Positions 40,301-55,300 of a stretch of DNA of 64,000 bases are shown here, one piece after another. The stretch is taken from contig NC_061458.1 in assembly GCF_022581195.2 (NCBI RefSeq), positions 11,222,001 to 11,286,000 of the forward strand. The letters are read 5' to 3'. The position numbers and the translations under genes were made by a program. The stretch comes from Helicoverpa zea. Its lineage: Eukaryota; Arthropoda; Insecta; Lepidoptera; Noctuidae. Positions within the stretch are counted from its first letter, which is position 1. Every line of letters starts with the position of its first letter. Below the pieces are notes generated by a model. That model had not been told where the DNA came from, did not search any database, and worked only from the letters and a program-made list of their open reading frames with translations.

Positions 40301-43300
40301 GTCTTAGTTTCTCTCCGTTTACATTGAGTCCGAAACTATCCCAACCCAGTCTCCTGAAGATCAACTCCAACACAGCTGAAAATATCTTGGGCGAAATAGG
40401 ATCACCCTGACGCACACCTCTTTCTATAGGGAACTCTTCCCCTGCCTTTTCCAGTTTTATTTGAGCTGTGCTTTTTCCATAAATGATTTTTAGTATTCGG
40501 ATGTACTTTTTATGGACCCCTTGTTGTTCTAATGATTCCCATATGTAATGGTGTTCCAGTGAATCAAACGCCTTGTTGAAGTCTACGAAACCCAAAAAAT
40601 ATATTTTGTTATAATCTCTATATTTCTGGAGAATCTGGCGTAGGACGTGTATGTGGTCAACGGTTGAGAAGTTGCTCCTAAATCCGGCTTGCTCCCTCGG
40701 CTGGTTTTCGTCAAGAGTGTTAGTCATTCGTAACAGAATTATTTTAGAAAAAACCTTGTATATATTGGACATTAAGCTTATTGGCCTGTAATTGTTAATA
40801 TCTCCTTTATCTCCTTTTTTGTGCAACAAGACTATCATTGATTTCGTCCAATCATCTGGGATAACTTCCTCTGATATTATTTTGTTAAACAAATCGGTTA
40901 ATTTAGGGACAATCACTGGCATAGACATTCTAAGGAGTTCATTGGTGATCTGATCGGGGCCGGGTGCTTTGCCTAACTTTTGCGTATTAATAGCTCTTTC
41001 TGTTTCTTCTTTTAGAATAGGTGGTATAGATTCAGTATCTTGTCTATCGTCTATCATAGTCGTAGCCGGTTCATTATTTTTACTTTTGTATAGATCCTTA
41101 TAATATACCGTAGCAATATTTAATATATCCAATCTTTTTGCACTACTCTTCCCTTGTTTATCCTTCATATTTGGCATCCAGTTCTTCGTTGTTTCTAGTT
41201 CTTTGAACGCTTTCTTTACTCCTCCTGTTTTCTTTATATGATATTGCAAAGTGTTTGCCCTTTTTTCCTTTCGGTCCTTCCTTATACTTTTGTTGATGTT
41301 TTTACTTATTTCGGCGATCTCCTTTCGTGTTTCTTTGTTTTTCTTGCCTTTTAGAAGCAATTTTCTTTGTTGAAGTAATTGATTTGTTGCAGTAGATAGT
41401 GTGGCTTTATTATTTATGGATACTTTTCGTGCTTCGGTTTTGAGAGTATTTATAAAATTACAGTATGATGCCTCAATTGGTTTGTTGTATTCTTTTTCTT
41501 CGTTTTTCTCCAAAGTTTCTTTTAATCTGTTCATTATCTCTGCTTTATTTTTATTATCTACATAAGGAACCGAAACAGCGTGCAGTCTTCGACTTTTCTT
41601 TGTGTTTGTCCCTCGTAACGTAGCACGAATCATTTTATGGTCCGAGTTAAAGTTTAAACTATGTATAATTGACAGATCTTTAAAAAAATTTGGTTTATTG
41701 GTCATAATATAATCGATTTCATTTTTAAAGAGTCCATTTGGGGAAATCCATGTCCATTTCTTGTTCTTTTTCTTTTTGAAGAAACTATTTAGGATACTTA
41801 GTTTGTTTTCCAGACCGAAGTTAACCAATCTTGCTCCATTTTTGCTCCTGCAGCCATAACCGTGTCTTCCCACCGTGTACTCTTCGCCACTTTGACATTC
41901 CCCAATTTGTCCATTGAAATCGCCCATTATTATTATATTTTTGTGAGCAGTGTCCACAGTATTTTGTAAAGTTTTGTAAAATTCTTCTATTTTGTTAGTA
42001 TCTTGTTTATTGAATGCTTCAGTTGGCGAGTAAACCTGGATAATTGACCATAATTCGTCTCTGCTATTTTGTACGGGCAGTTTTATGTTGAGTAATGCTA
42101 TTCTTTCTGATATGCCTTTCAATTCCTCGATTCGGTCGGTAAATTTCCTTTTTATCATAAAACCTACACCGTATTGCCCAGGTGTCTCTCCTTTGTAGTG
42201 CAGTATATACTCCCCGTGGTCTTCTATTCCTTCTCCTAGTCTCCTCATTTCGCTTATTCCAATTATATCCCAATTAATTTCGGCGATTGCTGTTTCAAGT
42301 TCTACGAGTTTCTCTGGGGATTTTAATGATCGTGTATTAAGCGTCGCTATATGTATGTCGCAGGTATTAATACTTTTTTGTTGTTTGTCTATCCTTAGAG
42401 GGTGATGGTCATTTTCCCCCACGATGACCAGTCGGCTTGGGGGAGGTTGTAATTCTCCTGTTGAGTGTATTTTTGTTTTATTATTTTGTTGTATTTTCCG
42501 GTTGCCGAGCGTTAGTTGCTACTGCTTCTTGTTTGTAGGGACGTTAGTAAGAGAGTTAGATCTTCTCATCACGTCATATGCGTTGGTTCTATTTGCCTTA
42601 AAGAGTGCGGTGGCTTGCTGTTTTTTAGGTTGATCTGGAGAATACGGTGAAGAAGAAGTTTCACGTTTTCTTTTCTCATTTTCTTTCACTATCAGCTTAT
42701 CATATTTCAAAAACGCTATTTTCCCCTTATTCCGTTCTTCAATCAATTCCGCCTTTAACGCCCTTCTTTTTGCCAGAACTTCTTTTGGATAGTCTTCTGT
42801 TATATGAATATTTTTTAGTTTTTTCTTGTTTTTCATTACTTCATTCTTTTTCCATGCACTAACAAATCCGAGGAGTGTAGGTCTTGGTTTCTCACTTGTA
42901 TTTGGCTTTCCAATGCGGTATATCTTATCAATGTCATATCCTTCTATTGGTGTACCTAATTCCTCTTGAAACGTTTCTTTTAGTTTTTCAAGTAACTCCT
43001 CTGTAGATTTTTCTTCTTCTAATAGCCCGTGTATTATGATATTTTTGCTTCTCTTCTCTCTGTCTAAGTACTCCACTTTTTTCTCTAAATTTTCAATTTT
43101 AATTTTTAAGTTTTTATTTTCTTCTACTAACGGTTTTAATTTATCCTCCATTTTTTCCATTATTGTGTTACTCAACTTCGTCGTTTGCCTCTCCATTTCA
43201 ATTTTCATTTTGTCAAATAGTAACTGAAATTGTTCTTCCATATTCCTTTTTGTTCGTGTAAAGGAGCGTTTTTATAACAAATTTGTTTGTTGGTAACACT

Positions 43301-46300
43301 GAGGTGACGGATGACAATGACAGATGACAATGGCAGGTGTCAGTGTCATATGACAATGACAGACGTCAGATGTCATATAATGACAGATGTCATATAAGAA
43401 AGACTGTTAATTTCTATGTGTTGGCACAATAGCTTTTTTCTATATTGTCAATTGCTAATAATTCTAACCTCAAAGTTTTGTTGACTTTGTTTCTTCGGAA
43501 ATCTTCTTGTAGTCGAACAAAATTCGATGCTTATTATTGATAACTTTGTAATTTCACTTATTCCTTCACTGAGTGTTATTTTTATGATGAAACTGTGGCT
43601 AAATTATTTTAATATTTAAAACTTTGTGGAGCGTTGACACTTTGATGTTTACGTTACGAAGACCGGAAACCGAATTTCAAAGTCGGAGAATGAATCGTCG
43701 GGGAATTCCGAAGTCAAAATCGGTTGAACAAACAGTAAAAAAGGTTTAATTAAATTTCTAATGTTATTTTAAATGGAGTATAAGTATATTGCGGTTACTA
43801 CGTTAAATGTTACTCTTACCAAATATGTACAATTTGTGGTTTGCGGAAAAGTATGGAAATTAAACAGTCACTTTTATTTGCGTAGCGAGTTCTATCGTTA
43901 CCTAATCGTTTAGTTAAACCACATAGGTTGACTGTTTCGTAAGTTATAAAAAAACTACTTCACGTGCCAAAATAATTGAGGTATCGATAAAATATATCTA
44001 TACCGACTAATATCGATACCCATCCGATTTATCGATACATTTTATAGATGTCCATATATTACTTTCTGCTAGACAAAGCAATGAAAGCTTGTGAGCAATT
44101 TTTTTGCACAAATAATATTATTTGGAAATATCGTCTTTAAACGATATCAGAACTATGCTGACTAAAAAGCATCCATGTTCCCTCTGGAGCTCTTAATGTA
44201 CAAGTGCTACTCTCTGGAAATCTATCGATAAGTTACGCAGGCAAATAAAGTTCGGCCCTGAGATTTGTAGTCGATAGAAAACTATTTCCTACCCTATGCC
44301 TATTTTCTACACCTTTTTTTTAACGATGTCAAAAATCATCAAATGACCCCTCCCGCTGTGGGTTAGCAGCGGCGAGGGAGTGTCAGATTCTTACTGACTA
44401 AAAACCGTCGTGTTCCGTCGTAGGCCTTTTATGTACCAGGGCCGCGGTAACTCTTTCGAACAACCCGCAGCCCCGGCAGGCTTTGGCCCTACTGGGCCCC
44501 GCTGTTCCGTCTAGAGACCTTAATGTACAACGGCTACACTCTAGAAATCTATCGATAAATCAAGCAATTACCCGTCCTTATTATCAAATAAAATCAGCCC
44601 TGACATTTTTAGTCGATAGAAGACTACCAAACTCCCAAACTTTATTTTTCGCACCCCTGTTTCATCAACAACCAAAAAAATATTAATTCCAACTTACCCA
44701 TTAGTATGATGTATCATATCACAAAGCGTGAACAAGATATCGACTTCCAAAGGCGTGATCTGAGACATCATCTGCGCAGAATGTAAGAACTCTTCCTTCG
44801 TCACTTCCTGGGTTCGAGTGCCGTTTGTCGCGTTTAAGTAGACACGTTTGATCAGTTCCATGTTGTTTAGAAGAGAATTGAATGCCATGTAATAGGGGAA
44901 ACTGATTTTTCTCTCGCCTTGAGGGAAGCCGGAGGCCTGAAATTGTGGTAGATATTTGTTAAATTCAGATTTTTACTATATTCTTTTTTTAAACTGTTCT
45001 AAGTACATATTTATTATAACGAGATTTTATTGCTTTGGCTTGTTGCTTGACTTTGGTTGACTCTAAATGTTTGATAAGGTGTGAGTTTTTCTTGTTCATT
45101 TTTAGTTTCGTTTGGAGTAATTGCCAGATAACCTTGCCAGTTAGTATAGTAGATATTTATTTAATCATGTATTTATGAACCACACAACAAATCCAAAACT
45201 TTGTCAGATTTCTTCAAAGAAATTATGTGTACTGAAAAATTACACAACCAACTATGAACGAATTCTCTTTTCATGGGATTCGAACCCAAGCCCAAATATT
45301 CAACAGTCACAATTTTAAACCATCACATTTATGAAGACGTTATTAAGATACTACATTTAAAAAAAACAAAAGAAAAACCCTACTCACATTAATAACTTTA
45401 GTACTCAAATCCTTAGTCAGCAAATGTTTCTTCACACTCAGCATGATGTCCCTAAAATCTCCCGCGCTGATGAACCCTGAGCCATCTTTGTCGCATTTCT
45501 TGAAGGCCTCCACTCCATACTCCTCGTGGAAGTCATGGAGAAACTGGCTGAACTCCGGGTAGGTTACCAGCCGCTTCTTGTCCTTGCCGAAGTATAGACG
45601 GACGAACGTGCTTTCCATGTTGAAAGGCAGTTTCTGGTGGAGGGCCGTTTTGCGCATGACTTCCGCGAATTCGTCTGGAATTTTAGTTATTGGTGGGAAT
45701 TAGTTATGACTAAGTAATAGTTTGTTCCGAACAATAGGGTATTACATGCATTTTTGAAATATATCTTAAATAAATTCTTTAGTCTTGATATATCTCTAAA
45801 AAATTAAAAATATTTTTTTTTCTCACGTTATGTACGAATATAAATTAATTGTTTTATCATAATTTCAAATTTCGCGCGTATTTCGCGAAAACGCGGCACA
45901 CAACGGACGCCATGATTGTTTTTTGGTCATGACGTCATTACGCTACTACAGCTGTCAGTAATACATATTTTGATAGGGTCATTTCGCCTGTTGGCGACCA
46001 TTTAGTGCAGTTGGCAAGTTTGACGGCGATAATTAAAATGCTCCAGCACTCATTTCCATGTCAAATTTGTGTAATGTATTCCTTATATACTCTATTTTAA
46101 GATTAACTTTCAGTTGTATAAGAAATATCTTACGTTTTCTATTTAAATCGATAAACCTCAGAATTAGGCGTTTTACCCAGTTTGCGTCCACAAAATCCAA
46201 TTCGCGTCCACCCATGGTCCAGTGCTCGTCCAGCGGCTTTGAAAAGGAATATAGGGGTGAAATTGTTAAGAATTAATAAAGAAAGATTGTATTTGAACAA

Positions 46301-49300
46301 TTTCTTTATTTAACAATACACTTAATTATTAAAAATCAACATTATCATCATTTAAAATTCACTTTACAAAATAAAAATAATTCTTCTCAACATTGGTTTA
46401 AGTAACTTAAAATTAGGCAATTAATTTTGAAACTTGAAGAATAAACAGTAATCAATTCTGTTAATTTTACTCTAAATCACAGGGAATGCTTAAGATCCGC
46501 CTTGATTATACTAAGTTTTTGGCCATATTATTTTTTTTTATTAGCCTATGCTGTCCCACTGCTGGGCAAAGGCCTCCCCCATAGCCTTCCATTTTTCTCT
46601 GTCCATCGCTATTTGTGGCCAGTCCGAGAGGAAGCTGTCCAAGTCTTCTCTCCAGCGTTTTCTTAGTCTCCCTCTCGGTCACCTTCCATCCTCAGGGATC
46701 CAGTGTGTGGTGATGTTGGCCCACTTGTCCGGGTGCATTCGACTTCAACTTTGCAGACTTATTGCCTAAATCTACTATGCCCGGATCTTGGACCGGATAA
46801 TGGTGTTGCGTAGGTATCCGGTCACTAAGCCGTATGCTGAGCAGGCTACGCTCCATGCTCCTTTGGCATACTTTTAGCCTGGACTTTTGAGATTCTGTCA
46901 AAGACCAAGTCTGAGCGCCGTAGGTTAGGATGGGCAGAATACACATGACTAGTTTCCGCTTCAGACATAAAGGGAGTTCTCCCTTCATGGACCAGTAGCT
47001 CTTCCAGGCGTTTTCGATCCGTAGATCGATTTCCTTTCATATTAAATTAACAAAACAATTTAATAATTTTGTGTAAACATACAACTAAAAGAATTGTTGA
47101 GTCAATATGTCAATAAATTATCAGACAAGGTAGCATATTCTTTGCATATTTTTTATCGATTTATTCTTCTCTCGAATAACATTTAACGCTTTATTTAAAT
47201 CTTCTTCTGTGAATGTTGTCTTTTCCTTCTTTTTTCCTGTATCGGAAGAACTTATCTTAAATGAAATTACTTATATCAGTTGATAATTTAATTATAACCA
47301 CGTATATATCTTAATAAAAAAATGTACTGTTTAATATATTAATATTAAACAGTATGTTTTAATTATTTTTTATAAGCAAGTATTTAACGAAAACAGTGGA
47401 CGCAATTTGGTTTATTATTATAGAGGATAGTTTTAGTTCGCGTCCATTGTGGACGCAAAGTGGAAGTTTCGTAAAATTCGATGTAGTAATTCGCGTCCAC
47501 CTTATTTTACTCGTTAAATATAAAAAAAAACATTACCAAATTCATAATAAACATTATACTTTTATTCATCATTAAACTGTAGAAATAGCTATCTATCCTA
47601 AAATTCACATAAAACAATATAAAACTTACCATCAAACACGCCGCTGCACACTAATTTTTATCTAAAATTCTGCGTGTTTTCGCTTTCTTGTTGAAGAGCC
47701 TAGACTAATTATTTTTTCTAAAAGGATTGGTTGGACGCACAGAACGTTTGTCTATCTGTGCGTGCCTCTTATACATTAACGTATTAGCGGTAATGACTTT
47801 TCGTTTGATTAGTGTGTTAATTGACTTGTTTTCGAGGATTTTTAAAAGGAGATCGGCAAAATGGACGCGAACTGGGCTATGGACGCGAACAGGCGAAATG
47901 ACCCTATGTATTGAAAATTTTAACTGACACTACCGTAATGACGTCATTAGCATGGCGGCGACATTTCGTAGTGTTCAAAGACAGATAAAAAAACCTAAAA
48001 ACTTAAAACTGCAATAAAAAATATATTTATGTACCTTACGAAGTGAAACTAACATTTCCCGATTGCTTTTCCTCTAAACAATCATTGTAATTCACTTTTA
48101 ATTTTTTTCTCATCTAGACTAAAATACCCTATTAGACTGCAAGCTAGATCTAAGACAGAAATTGATTTTAAAAATACCCTAAAAAATATCAGAAAAGTGT
48201 ATATTTAAACTAGATCTCTCTTTTTCGATACAAGTTAGAGTAAAGTCTGGAGTTGGTTAAAAATCATAAAATCCTAAACAAATAAGTGAAAAAAATGGTC
48301 AATTATACTCTGATGTCTTTATTTGCTTCTGTTTCGGTTACTTCAACTGGGAACGTAAAATGCGTTCCCCATTATTTTAAGGTCGAGATTTTGTTACATC
48401 GAATATTTTTCACCGTTAAATTTGAACGCCTTGCGGAGCAGATATTTACTTTATCCGTCTCATCTGAAACGTAACCTCTATATCGAATCCAAAAATGCAA
48501 ATTCCTCTCACCAAAAGCAACAAGTCCATTGCCGTTAGTATCGAACAGCTGGAAGGCGGTCTTGTACAGCGCATCGGGAACGCACAGCAGCCCCTCAAAC
48601 GCCTGGAACTCCGAGAACGAGATGTACCCGTCTTTGTCCATGTCCACGATGCCCGCGATGAGCTTGACTGATTCCGCATTGTAGTCATCTGGAATTGAAA
48701 ACGGTAGCATCAGATTTTGAATGAATTAAGTCACCAAAGGTCCAAGCGATGGAGAGGCCTTTGCCTAACCAGTGGGACAGGCCACGCTAGGAAAAATAAG
48801 TGGCAAAATAAATAAAAAAGGAAAACAAAAATCAATTTTATTAAAATTAAAAAGCTACTATTTTCTGTCCCAATAAAGATCCCAGGATCATTTTTGTTCT
48901 ACCATGTCATGATCTTCTTCATGTCATCATCTACCAACTAAGTTGGGGTCGACTTCCAGTATAACAGGATGCAGTGTTTTTTTTTTATTGGAAAGGGCAG
49001 ATCCCAAATATGGCCCAGTTACAGTTATCATTTTAATTATGCAATTGAAATGAGTGATTCAAAAAGATATATCAAAAAAAGGTAACTTAAACAATAATCT
49101 GCCAGATAAGCCTTAATTTGGATATAATGAGATTAATATTAAATAATAGTAGCTAATTTAAATCACATTAATCATTCATTGTACACGATGCGTCCACGCA
49201 CGAAGTGACGTCATAATTCAGATATCGTGGTCGATAAAGCAATCATATTATTATTCTTACTATTTATGATTATACGAAGTAATTTTTAGAACAAAAGTTT

Positions 49301-52300
49301 TATTCGAAGTAATTTTTTACCACGACTTGAAGATATTTCAAGCATAATCATAATATATATCTTCGAATGGTATACTTATCCCTCATTCTACGCTTCTATG
49401 GGTGTGTGAAGCAGCAAGCATACTACATGTTTTGAAATAGGATGAGTATATTAAGCACCTGGTAAGAACAAAAAACATTATTTGATTATTCTTGGGAAGC
49501 ACGCGCCAATGAGAGGCTCTTATGGAGACGCGACCTGCGCACCGGAACTGCAATATATGACGAAAACTGGCTCGACAACATTAAGCAGAAAAGGCTTCGC
49601 ATTAAGAACGCTGCATCCGTGGTCGACCCGCGCTTCACCTGCGACAAATGCGGCAAGAAGTGTCGTGCAGCTATTGGCTTATTTAGTCATAAAAGAAAAT
49701 GCTTGCGGCACTAATAACCGCATAGACAAGCACTGCCACAATCATCTGTCCGAGATGCTCTGTGGCCAATGATGATATACTTATCGAATGAATTAAAGAT
49801 AAATTATCGTATGATGTATTTTGGTAATACAAAGTTAATCTTACTAGTGTTATATTACCAATATTAGGGTTTATCTTAATTCTTTAAGACGCGATGGTTT
49901 GTCATTCTCAAAGTTTATTGGTTAAAAATAAAAATAGCAGTCTTAAAATCAATAAGTATCTTTTAAATTAATAAAGTGAATATTTCGCATGCCACTGTCT
50001 TCAATCTTCTGGTTTCATCCAAATAAGGGCTGAGCAGGATCAATGACTGCCACAATGTTTTTCCCGAGTTCCCAGTACTTGGAAATCCCTATCATATACC
50101 CTAGTATTTCTAATCTTGCGTACAGGGGACTTTTTCTAAGTTCTCGCAATAAAAAAGAACTCCGATAAATAATTCAGTCTTTTGTCCTTAAGTTAAGAAA
50201 TTGTGTTTATTATATTCTAGACTAGCGACCCGGTCCGGCTTCGCACGGGGTAACAATATTTCCCCAGTATTTAATGTATGTTATTATACATATAAACCTT
50301 CCTCTTTAATCACTCTATCTATTGAAAAAAACCGCATCAAAATCCGTTGCGTAGTTTTGAAGATTTAAGCGTACAAAGGGATATAGGTACAGAAAAAGCG
50401 ACTTTGTTTTCTACTATGTGATTCCACTGAGGATAATGACAGTGCTCATATTTCTGAAGACCCCATTTCACTTCAAACTAGTGATGTCTTATAAACAACG
50501 CTTATGCAAGAAGAGGAAGTCCAAAGCTTGCCGAAACCGCAGTAAATATTTTTCGCAAGAGTTCGGAAAAAAGGGAAAGATACTTATTTAAGTTTTAGTG
50601 AGCCAGTAAAGTGTGACGCCCCATTCTGCAGGATCCCTACGAAAGCCTATCATCAGTCCAAAATTACTAGAGTAAACATACTAACCTTCTTCGAATAGTC
50701 CTAAAAACTTCCGTACAAAGTCTTCACTGGTGATGTGCCTTTCACCGTTTTTCTCGACGGTGGCGTATTTCAGGAATATCTCATGGAGGCGATCTGTGTC
50801 CGCCCGTTTAAGATAACCAGCCCCCTGTGAACAAAAATTGCATTAGAAAAGGTAAGGCGAAATTGCTATGGCACTATGACGCACGCGAATATTTCTTCTG
50901 GTCTACTCGCAAACAGCAACATATATTCATATGTAACATTTCTAAAATCCCCGAATAATTGCAACGTTTGGTCTCGCGCCGAGTTGGTACACATTTTGGT
51001 GGAATATTGACATTGAGAAGTATGCCTCATCAGCTTATATTTTGTTAGGTCGAGAAAAGGACATTTAAAAAAATACAATCATCAATCATCTCGTTCACTG
51101 AAGACTTTTATCTAAAATTGGCTAGAATACGTATGTTCTGAAATTATTCCTTAGGAAAGACTTGCTGGTGGGATTTCCCCACCAGGAAATTCCTACTTAA
51201 CAGTTAGTTGGTGTCTAAATTCAATACAGACTTATGCCAAAGAAACTGAGATAGTGTGTCCATAATTGATGTTAGTAACAGTTTTTTTAACGTTTAAATA
51301 ATTTCTAGTTTGGAAATCTTTGGGAGCAGCTACAATTTAAAGAGTTTCTTTTTGATGAAAAATGGAAACGCGTGAACGACTGAAGATATGAAATGACGCG
51401 CGTACGGTGTAACACAATCGGTTGACAATAATTGCAAATTGTGAAAACGCACTTGACCTACTTTACTTTGATATGACTTGTTTGTCGTAGCTTTCCGATA
51501 GTGAAAATAAGAGACACATTACATTTTATACAATGATCGAAGATCATGCTTTTTTTAATTAATATTAATAAACAATAAAAATGTATTGGCGCTGAATTAA
51601 TGAATTAGGATATATTCATTAGGGAAATTAATACAATTGTGGTTAATATTGTGAAAGTACCTAACTTCTAACAACGCTAGTACGTACATAGTACCTACAT
51701 ATGTGTATAGAAATTACAAATGTAAACATGTCACGCAAAAAACCAGCGGATAAAACTTAAATAAAGGCTAAAAGAAAAAAGATAAATACCTATATTTTTA
51801 TGCAATTAATTTATATTTTTTTTAATTAGTCCCTTATTGTTGTAAACAATTGATACGAGAACAATAAAATACATTATGGCCAAATGTGGGTCAATTACCG
51901 AAGACTGGTAGGAAAAGTGTTGTTCTTTTTTTTCCTTTATTTAACGTTAAAAACAAATGTGTACCTACAATATTAAGCTAAGGAAGCATTGAAAAACCTT
52001 AGATATCTGTCTATACTAATTATATTATAATTAAGAGGAAACATTTTTCTGTTTGTACCTTAAAGGCTTCGAAACTAATGAACAGATTTGAAAAATTTCA
52101 CTTTCACAGTTGAAAAGCTACAACTCTTCCCGAGTAACATAAATTAGGTACCTATATGTATTTTATTTTAAGTAAAATAAATAAATAGTAATAAATAATG
52201 ACTATTTCATTATCACATGACGTCTGATTTATTTAAAATACCAGTATAATTATGTCATTTTATCATGTTTCATCTCATTTCTCAAGTGACGCAATTCTCA

Positions 52301-55300
52301 CGGAATTACAAAAAAAAAAAAAAACTGGTCGTGTACAGGTATAGTCATCATCAATAATGCAACATTACGTATTAAATTATATTGCAATTTATTGCATAAA
52401 CCGGAATTTATTTGCGAGAAATTATGACGAAGTTGCTCTTCGACGGATATATCCAATTACGAACGTCCAGATAAGTGTACCGAACACAAGAATCTACGTA
52501 AGCAAATCTTTTAACTGACTTCCTGAGAAGGACGTTCTAAATTAGGAGTTCGTATTTTTTAAAGATCGCTGACAGATTAAGTATGGACAAATAGATTAGA
52601 ACAGTTTTCGAAATGGCAATCCAATTTCATCTAGGATTGGATCAAGATGTTATGCAGGATTTTTTAACGAAGTGTGGCTTGGTTTCAATACACTACATTC
52701 CTCTACTATATGCACATATAGGAATCTGCTTCCCCTATAACGAGCTGTAGCTGAATACCAATATTTTACCTACTTGAAACAATGGTTTGACCCACACGAT
52801 ACAGCTATCGCGTAATCCGATACCATTGTGTAAATCTTATTTCAGACTTTCCGATTATGTATCAAATATAAATAGCCTTTAAGACGCAATTAGAAAATAT
52901 CGATTAAAGATGTTAATGTACGTTTGTTTACAGTAGGTAAATGGTACGTGTCAAAGGCCAACATTTTCCCAATCTCACTGGGAAGTACGGCTTTCGAAAC
53001 AAGTTCTAAGAACTAGCGAAGTGTTGTGATTGATTTATCGATGTTTATCTAAATCGATACGATTCTGATAGGTTCAGAGTACCAAAACTGCAGAAGTCTC
53101 CCTGTAGTTTGATTGGGCGCTTGATAAGTAAGTTTGAGATTTATGGAAGTGCCCACATTACAAAGATCAGATATTTGACCGGTATCAGACCTTTGATCAA
53201 ATTAACGATTTTCTTTAAAAAAACAAAATTCCAACCATTGCGCCAAATGACGGCCGACTGTTTAGTCTGCCAGCGGCGCGCCATTTTTTTTTCGAACAGT
53301 AGCGCTTTGTGCGAATTTATGAAATCGGCGAAATCACTCATGCGGTTAAGACTTACCTGCGTCATACAATATTTATAAAAGGACTGATGCACATAATTGC
53401 AATTTGCACTGACAATGATGCAAGAGTCATGAGTTCATGACGGTTATGATGCTTTCAATTGGACTGATAGCCTTTTTGGTCGATTTGTTTGTTTGTTGAA
53501 ATAAAAACAATGATGAAAGAATGATGACGCCTGTCTATACCATACAGGGGGTAGATGACATCACTTAAACTAGGACATCTATTCCTTTTACGCCTAGAAA
53601 AAAGGTTTTTTTTTTCATTTGATAATTATAATTTTTGAGATTAGTAGTTAGCTACCCATAATGGAAAACAGATTGAAATCACTTTGTTGAATCATGAACA
53701 GCACATCGTTAGTTAGAATTTTTATCCTAGCAATTTAGACGCTTTTGGACGTGTCCAAAGACATTGATCTAACGACACATTTTTCACTCAGGTATCTACC
53801 TACTTCGATAGAGATGGTCAGGGTTCCAACAAAACCAAGATGATAGAGGTATTGAGAAACTATTACCTCATCGATACATAATAAAAAAACATGTAATACA
53901 TGTAACTGTTACCGTCATAATATAATGACGTTACAGGGAATATTTCGATACGTATTTGCATAATGCGTTCATCCTGCTACGCATCTAGGGACGCGAATTA
54001 TATTGAATTAATTTTCCCCGTGAACAGGAAAACATGATGCTGGAATATTCATATATAAGCCGCTTAGGCTCATGAACTGTCATTCGTTATTTAGAACTGC
54101 CAAAGGCAGTCATAAAAATAATTACATTTATTAATTTAATTAATAATTGTACCATATGCTATTAGCGGCCCGTGGTGTGAAAGAAAAGTTTTGAGTTGCA
54201 AATAAATTGTTCTGATTACAATGGCGACTTCCAAATACTTCTTTGCGGTAAATATGTTTGCTAAATTAATACTATCTAAATTTATTTATGCCCATCTACA
54301 GGATATTAACATTTTGATTGTCAAAAATTCTGTCGAAACAAATGTTGAAAATCCATTGAAAGCGATTATTAAATTGTGTTTTATTTTCTCTTACAGTTAG
54401 CCGTGGTAGTGGCGTCCAGCTATGCTGCTCCAAACCGTAAGTGTATTTTGATTAGATCAACACGAAAATAAGGAAATAAGTGGACCAGTATTAGTATTAT
54501 TCGATTAAGAATTAATTGTTCCTTCTAATATTTTCATACATCTTTTAAAAGGGCTGATAAGGATAAAACATTTAAATAAACAGTATTTAACAACCCGCTC
54601 CATTAAAAATTGTTTTCAAGTAACTCTAATCGAAATTATTTTTGGGTCTGATAAGTCTTGAGAAAAAACTTGTGCCTGATATATATTTTTTTCTTTTATA
54701 GATGAGCCAATCCCGCTGAAGATTCCTGATGAATGTAAGGGCAAAGGCTTCTGTCCCATCAAGCCTGAAGGATACGATGCAATGGAGAAGTTCATCACCC
54801 ACCTCCTAACCGACAAGTTTATTGCAGTAAGTTATACATTTAATCTAAAATAAAGTGGACACATTTTTTTGATTGTTTGTAGCCTGAAGGCTTCGAAACT
54901 CCTGAACGTATTTGAAAAATTCTTGATGACTGATGAAGATTACCGAAATATGTATTACGATTTATGAGTTCCTAACTAGATTTTACAATGTTTAGCAGAG
55001 CATGGGAGATAGAAATGGCATTGCCGTGTCTAAGGAAGAATTGTCACCGGAAGAAGACTGGCATAACTGCCCTTACAGAAAAACGGTACGTTTTATTTTA
55101 TTATGACATATCTACTATGTACATTGTTCTTATAACAATATTGAATTTAAATACAAATGGCCTACAATGAAATAATGATATAAAAAACATGACCTACTGA
55201 TAAAGGACTTCGTTTAATAACATACGCCCTGTAAAGTACAACGACATATTATGTCACTGAACTGCTTTATTATCAAAATCAAAATAATGATAATGTCTTT

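Larger units (their letters stand above)
39368..43410 (-). mobile_element. Two-ORF non-LTR retrotransposon (LINE), apparently full length
   Basis: It lies in aralar intron 5 in the same orientation as aralar. From its 5' end it has a short tandem-repeat leader (about 43305-43410), ORF1 (43241-42519), 96 bases, ORF2 (42422-39498), a short 3' UTR with AATAAAGGC, then a 3' tail of TTTTA/TTTTTA units (39368-39400 on the plus strand as AAAAT runs). A 3' microsatellite tail instead of poly-A, and the ORF2 text, fit RTE-like LINEs. Both ORFs are open throughout, so it may be recent and possibly active. Exact ends and target duplication were not resolved. Confidence 0.92.

Noticed and set aside
39523..42633. 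Plus-strand frames of 69-91 codons over the LINE
   Set aside because: Antisense shadows of the LINE ORFs.
45262..45320. GGATTCGAACCC text resembling a tRNA T-arm
   Set aside because: No acceptor, D-arm or anticodon stem could be paired around it; it is more likely part of a degraded repeat.
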